A stretch of DNA of 64,000 nt from contig MNCI01008572.1 of the NCBI GenBank assembly GCA_015680685.1, forward strand, positions 629,229 to 693,228, given 5' to 3'. The notes beneath the pieces are model-generated. The model did no database searches. It had not been told where the DNA came from and saw nothing but the letters and a program-made list of their open reading frames with translations. Every line of letters starts with the position of its first letter. Position 1 is the first letter of the stretch. The stretch comes from Gnetum montanum. Its lineage: Eukaryota > Streptophyta > Gnetopsida > Gnetales > Gnetaceae. Both the position numbers and the translations under genes were made by a program. Positions 58,622-64,000 of the stretch are shown piece after piece.

Positions 58622-59085
58622 AATTGGGTTATATTAACCTTGCAAGTTTCCATGATGAGATGAGCATTCTGAAGAATCATGTCCATTTTGGATATCAAAT
58701 CTTAATCATATCCATTTTGGGTATGACGTCTTACCTTTTAAAAGTATACATGCAACCTCATCTGGGAACTTAATATCATGCGCAAACTTTAATTCTTTGC
58801 TTATCTTTCAGGGTTGTGGATTATGTAAGGTTTTTAATTCAACCTTCACACGAGCATCTGTAGTAGTTTTTTGTAACTATTGGAAGATTTTCTGCAGTAA
58901 GCTACTCAACCCCACTAAAAACTATTGTCATGCCAGAGTATGGTCAACCTAGTCAACATAGTTCATCTGACATGTGAGTGTATTTTAGTCGTCTTGGTGA
59001 TCCTGTGTGAGACAGGTCGCTCAATTTTGATTTTGTAATTTATATGATGCCAAGGAAATATTAATGAAATTCCATTGAGAATCCC
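58622..59085 (+). other. 3' UTR of the host gene
   Basis: Non-coding sequence after the stop at 58621. A possible polyadenylation signal-like word aatattaatg lies near 59057, and another candidate (aataaag) near 59406. A 3' UTR intron is possible (acceptor atctttcag near 58812), but its donor is unclear. Confidence 0.35.
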
Positions 59086-60520
59086 AGATTCTTTTCTACC
59101 TTACATAAAGAGAGAAATTTATAAACGTTGCTTCCAAATGTTGTCAGATGCATTGGTATTTCAGCTTTTGAAGCATTTTCCTGGTATGAATTTGTTCTTC
59201 CATTGCTACCGTTGTATATTCCCTGTTGAAGGGTTTGGGAAATTGATGTCTTACCAAACTGCCATTTGGCATTCGTTCATCAATCATGCGTAGCGGGTCT
59301 ATAGTACCGCACAATCAACAGGAAGAACAGTTGCAAAAATTCAATAGAAGCTCGAAGTATTTTTGAGGGTGAATTCGTCATCTTACATAGATGACTATGT
59401 ATTTTATTTTACAAAAAATAAAGTTATTCATATGCTGAACCATATCGGATCTTTCGGAATCTGATTCTTGCGATGGTGGACGTTTTTATTAGTTTGATCA
59501 ATATAAGGTTCCTGAAGAGCCTATTGGTTAAGGGAAAATGCTATTTTCTTAGCTAGAGTTGGCTTGTGATGTAAGTTGTTGAAACATTATTACCCGGATG
59601 CGTTTCAGATTGTAACCGAAGATCAGTTGCGGGCTTCTGATTCTTCCTGTTTACTTTTTGGCCCATCGAACTGTGGTTATTTCCAATTTTTTCACGTTAG
59701 TACAGAACAATTCAAAAATTGCATCGATTGTCCTGCTATCTTTAAAATTCTACCCAATTGGTTTCTTTTCCCGAGTTATTGCTTCCGTGGTCATTCTCGG
59801 ATTTTGTTTAGCTAAACACGAAATCTAAACTGTCACTTAAAATGTATAAATCCGTCATAATATATACGCAACACAGCAAATCATGCACGGAAAATTAAAA
59901 TCCAACTATTAATGGGTGAATAGTTACCACATGAATGGATTAATGTGTTCCATAGGTTGGATCTTTAAAACATATCAGATGGAAATGTTAGTTTCATAAA
60001 ATTAGAAATGGAATTCTATTAAACAAAAATTTTTGTTTCTTAATTGTTTATTAGTTGACATCCTGAGTTCATTGTTAATGAATTATGAGAACCATGAGTT
60101 ACGCGTGACTGTTAAACTGCTATACAACACGGTTGTGTTGAAACATTAGCATACTTTAGTACGAAAAATTGCGAAAAGTCTTGGTCTTAACTTAGTGGGG
60201 AAAAAAAAAGAAAAAGAAAAAAAGAGAGAATAGCAACAATATGTTGATGAAAAATTGTATTACAACAATATTTTTGGTGAATACGAAGGATAAGAAGATG
60301 AATACAAATATTATGAATTTGTAATGATGGTGTGACTTGTAAGATATAATAAAACAAAACCTTTTTGAAGGATAGTTGAGAATTTTTAACAAATTACTAC
60401 AATTCTAAAAATGTCTAAAAATGTCTAGGAAGAGTGAATTTGTAGATGTAATGAATTAAAAAAATTATTTCATTTTGTATAATGAACATATCAAATTAGG
60501 AGCTTCTAAACAGATGTGGC
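59086..60520. other. AT-rich intergenic DNA, no gene seen
   Basis: Short ORFs (59075-59293, 59576-59815, 60192-60392 minus) have no recognisable domain, no conserved start context and no splice partners. A purine-rich run (aagaaaaagaaaaaaag) lies near 60208. Confidence 0.4.
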
Positions 60521-60522
60521 TT

Positions 60523-60661
60523 CATCAATAAACCTCGATGAAGGAAGTGCCAAAGAAAATAAACCTTGATGAATGAAGTACCAAAGAAAATGTAATAGAA
60601 GTGGCAAGTGCCCATCAATAAACCTCAATGAATGAAGTATTAAAGAGAATGTCTAACCCTT
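60523..60661 (+). repeat. Short tandem repeat, three units of about 34 bp
   Basis: Units near 60523, 60559 and 60626 share caataaacctcgatgaatg and gaagt.ccaaagaaaa. The third is separated by about 30 bases. No function known. Confidence 0.6.
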
Positions 60662-60830
60662 AGAGGTATGGGTGATTTTCAAATACTTTGAATTCTCTTC
60701 TTATAGAGTAGCATAGTGTGATTAACTTCCCATATCTAATTAAATTTAGGCTAAATAGTACTATTTTCACTAATCACTATAAATAGATGTAACTCTTCAT
60801 AGAGATGATTGGTGAAAAAAAAAAAAAAAA

Positions 60831-60893
60831 CTCATGTAGCCGACCCCCATTTTGTTGGGATAAGGCAAGGATAATGATGATGACAACGACGGC
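60831..60893 (+). repeat. LINE/SINE-type 3' tail fragment
   Basis: ctcatgtagccgaccccca...ttgttgggataagg matches the 3' tail shape widely seen at the ends of plant non-LTR retroposons (catgtagccgaccccacttag-like). It is preceded by a poly-A run (60817-60830), so it may be a truncated copy. Confidence 0.5.
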
Positions 60894-62280
60894 TATAAAT
60901 AGATGTTTAGTATTGAAGGAGAGAACTAAACAATCATCATATTATAATAGTAATTCATATTTCACAAAATTGTTTGTGTTTGGTCTAACTATTATGCATT
61001 TAGTTTGTAAGGTTTGTTTATATATATGTAAACTCACAAATTCATCTCAATAGTGCACAAAATGTTGTGGAGAGTCATGAATATTTGTGATGACTTATTT
61101 GTGATATGTGTATAAATCAACAAGAGATTGTGTAAAAAGTGAAGAAAAAGTACAAGGCAAAAGATTTCTAAATTGGAACATAAGACCAAAAGGTTAGGAA
61201 AAAGGTGTTCACAAGTAAAAGAAAAGTATGCACAGGAAAACTTGTAACTCATAGTGTATTCAAAGATTTGATTATATCTAATCATGATTTTAGATTAGAT
61301 GATGATAAAAAAAGATAGTAAAGCAACATGGCTCCTAAATTATTATTCGAATATCATTGAATAAGTATTTAGATAAGTTGTTAATAGTGATACTTCTATT
61401 AAGGTATGGGAACATTAGAAGTAATGTTTGAACAATTGGATGATGCTAAGAAGGAACATGTCCTTGTAAAATTACAAACATTAAAAAATGAAGCTTGATG
61501 AAGTTGATTTTAAAAGATGTCATTCAACTTAAGGCTAATAAAATATACTGTTGGGAAATACTATCATAGCTCTTATCTTGGAATTGATGAAATAAAAAAT
61601 TCATGCAAAGGGATGCATATATAAAGATGCATTTATGTAGTTGTATATACATAGCTACTTTTACGCTACTATGTATACACACCTATCTATATGTAGCCAT
61701 TATTGCGTGAATATATTTATCTAGATGAATTGACTATATGTATGCAATGTGTGATACTCGAAATCATTAGTTTTTAGTTGGTTGTAGCAAAACTATTATA
61801 GTATGTTTTCAACATTTCTAGCAATTTGGGTAGTGTCTACAATGTGTATTTGAGTTAGTTGATAGAGTCATGATTCCATAGTTAACCCTGAAAGTAACTA
61901 TGTTAAGCACTAAAGATCAAGATTGACTTCCAATACATTGGAACATTTTGATCTTAGTTAAATTTACATTATTGGATATTTATATTTCACTCAATTTATA
62001 TTTCAAAACATTATTAATATTAGTTAGGATAATGTTTACTTTTATATTTGTTGTTAATACTATGGAATAGGTACACAAATACTTTGAGGACTCACTTGTC
62101 TAACTTGGTTCACCTAATAATTAGTGTGCATGATGGAAAGTTATCAAACTGGATACTCATTATTCTTAGGATTCTATTTTTTTGTTGTCTTTACTAGCTT
62201 ATTAGTTAATTGAGTAGTTGATAATTTTCCTTGTTAGTATATTTTATGAGAAGGATAAAAATGATAATAAATAATACATT
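60894..62280. other. AT-rich intergenic DNA, no gene seen
   Basis: Only short random ORFs. No LTR ends, RNA gene or tandem repeat that I could support. Confidence 0.4.
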
Positions 62281-62284
62281 GACC

Positions 62285-62490
62285 ATATGCCTCGATTGCT
62301 CATAAACATACACCATGTGATAAGTACAAGTCAAGTTGGGAAAACAATGACCTAGGATCTTGTGTTGCTCTATTATATGTATAACCTATTTATTTGTATG
62401 GTTGGCTAATAAGACAATGTGTCACTCATCATTTGGTATTGTTGCTAGGCAAAATGCTAGTTGTCTAGTAGTAGTACTTTTACACAATTG
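62285..62490 (+). repeat. Old Athila-like LTR end plus primer-binding-site relic
   Basis: The words tgcctcga...aagtacaagtcaagttggg, gacaatg, gtatggttgg and actcatca repeat, in order, the last 170 bp of the A2 LTR. The CA end is at 62431. tggtattgttgctaggca (62434-62451) follows, a decayed form of the A2 primer site. It is more diverged than any A copy in the stack, so it is an older insertion of a related family. Confidence 0.65.
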
Positions 62491-62818
62491 CTATAGGTAA
62501 AATTAAAGACATAATTCTACTATTATTATATTGTATTAGTAATAACACATAATAATTATGTTAGAAACAGTGTAAATGTATACCTCCTAACTCCTCCATC
62601 TCCATTTCCTTTGATGTTAAGTAGAGTAAGAAGTAGTGATTGTCTTTATTCTGATATTGGTATATTTACTTTGATGTATTAGGAGTTATAAGTGTTTTTG
62701 TTTGAAGAAAAAGGATCTTAGAAGGCTAGGGATTGAAAAAATTGTTGAAAAGAGTGAGAAGGGGCGAAGAGCCTTCATATGTTAGCTATGCTCCAAGAGG
62801 TAAAATCCTCCACAAAAA

Positions 62819-62827
62819 AGTATAAAT
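62819..62827 (+). promoter_or_regulatory. TATA-like box, possible retroelement promoter
   Basis: gtataaatagg is followed by a pyrimidine-rich leader like those of plant LTR promoters. No gene or paired LTR is seen in the window. Confidence 0.3.
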
Positions 62828-63407
62828 AGGGGTGAACCCCTCCCATTTGCATTTTGAGTTAAAGTCAATCGAATATCTTCCTTCAATTCTTGAGTGTTGT
62901 GCAAGCTTTGTGTGCTTGGGGAAGCTCTCACTTTTTCTCTTTTTTCTTCTTGTATTCTTGCAGCGTGGCTCTTTTAATTTGATGAGTGAATCCCCTTCAT
63001 GGGTTCTTCTCCCAAGCTCTCACAAGCATTTCTCTCATAATCTCTTACATGTTCATGCATCCTTACATGTTTCTTGCATGCATGTTTTAATTTCATGTTC
63101 TCACAAGTGTATGAAGTTAATTACATGCTTACTCATGCTAGTAACAAGGAATTGAAGAATTTAGAGGGTTTTATATTCTATTTCATGGGATTCACTTTCC
63201 ATTTGCAGATTTAATCTAACTTCTTTCTTGTTTCATGTTCCTGTTGAAGGGTTTCAAATCCTCCTATTTTAATTTCATGTTAAAGTTCATGGAACTCTTT
63301 ACATGAGCTTGCTTCTTTAGCTTGTGAAAATTCTTTATTATGTTTCTAAAAGCATTTGAAGTGAGTTAAGTAAAGATTTAAGAGTTCTTGCATGTTTATA
63401 TGGGTTT

Positions 63408-64000
63408 TGTAACACCCCTATTAATTATCTATAAAATCCTATAAATGACTAATAGAAATGCTATGAAACCCTAAGGATTTAGATTTAACCTTTACTTACT
63501 AATTTAGGAAGAAGCTGTAAAATAAATAAAAATTAGCAATTAGAAGCATAAATATAGTAGAGCAACACAAGGCATCAAAATTTCTTACTAGTTGCACAAA
63601 TAATTAAATAAAATTAATTTAAATAAAAAAATAGCATAACCACAAAAATGTAAATGTTGAAAAATAGAATAGATTACATAATTAAAATGCATGCAAAAAT
63701 ATGTTTCTAATGATACTTGTTTCATCCTAATTAGATATCTAGAAATAAAGATATTCATGTTTAAAATTTATCAAATTAAATAATAAAAATAAAACTAATA
63801 ATTAATAAAATAATATATTTTTTTCAAACACAACACATGCCAAAATAAAAAATGATCTTTGCAATGTCATGATTCAAATGGCATGGAAGGTAATTTCATA
63901 TATATCATCCTTTATTATTTAGTCACAAAAATAAGTACATGACTCAAATATCCAGAAAGTATACAAGGTCTCTATTTTACAAAAATACAAAATATAAAAA
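63408..64000 (+). repeat. Possible LTR start, truncated by window end
   Basis: tgtaacacccctattaatt begins here. TGTAACACCCC is a common start of plant gypsy LTRs, but the partner LTR would lie outside the window, so the call is weak. The rest is very AT-rich. Confidence 0.25.

Noticed and set aside
59576-59815. 79-codon ORF after the host gene
   Set aside because: No homology, no splice signals, not in the host-gene frame.
1-64000. tRNA or rRNA genes
   Set aside because: Only tRNA-like A/B boxes of SINE remnants; no cloverleaf with an intact anticodon arm was seen.

Overview
This is nuclear DNA from a seed plant with a repeat-rich genome. It holds one intron-containing protein gene (about 51.6-59.1 kb) beside a large stack of nested, decayed Ty3/gypsy LTR retrotransposons (1-49.2 kb). 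Nothing suggests a bacterial, organellar or viral origin. The sequence alone does not fix the species.

The retrotransposon stack can be read from LTR ends, target-site duplications (TSDs), primer-binding sites and polypurine tracts. The host is A1, an old Athila-like element in + orientation: 1-2779, 38837-39032 and 48890-49191. Element B (2780-38836, minus strand, Tat/Ogre-like, 1.77 kb LTRs) inserted into the 3' part of A1 with TSD gaagc/ggagc. Element C (17334-34514, plus strand, same superfamily as B, 1.44 kb LTRs, perfect TSD GGGTG) inserted into the gag region of B. Element A2 (39033-48889, plus strand, 0.83 kb LTRs, perfect TSD CTGGT, tRNA-Asp-type primer site) inserted into the 3' LTR of A1. 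Every coding region in the four elements carries stops or frameshifts, so they are annotated as pseudogenes.

B and C share an unusual layout: gag, protease, a 5-6 kb non-pol segment, then reverse transcriptase, a decayed first RNase H, a second RNase H, and integrase. The inserted segment carries a multi-exon gene on the strand OPPOSITE to gag-pol (10481-15190 + in B; 27474-23435 - in C). The two copies match exon by exon: a MAPK start, the same GT..AG intron positions, a coiled coil, and an acidic last exon ending in Asp-Ala-stop. I do not recognise the protein family. The host element appears able to splice around it: a stop conserved after the protease and a 3' splice-site-like sequence just before RT. 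Arrays of a short dyad repeat with covarying arms flank this segment on both sides and recur after integrase, at the same three places in both elements. The antisense gene and the dyad arrays are the main candidates for something undescribed.

From 49.2 to 51.5 kb is AT-rich intergenic DNA with a head-to-tail cluster of tRNA-derived SINE-like units. The host gene follows (CDS 53186-58621, three coding exons, 541 aa, lysine/glutamate-rich, conserved N- and C-termini). From 59.1 to 64 kb is AT-rich DNA with a LINE/SINE-type 3' tail, a short tandem repeat, an old Athila-like LTR/primer-site relic and possible further LTR remnants.
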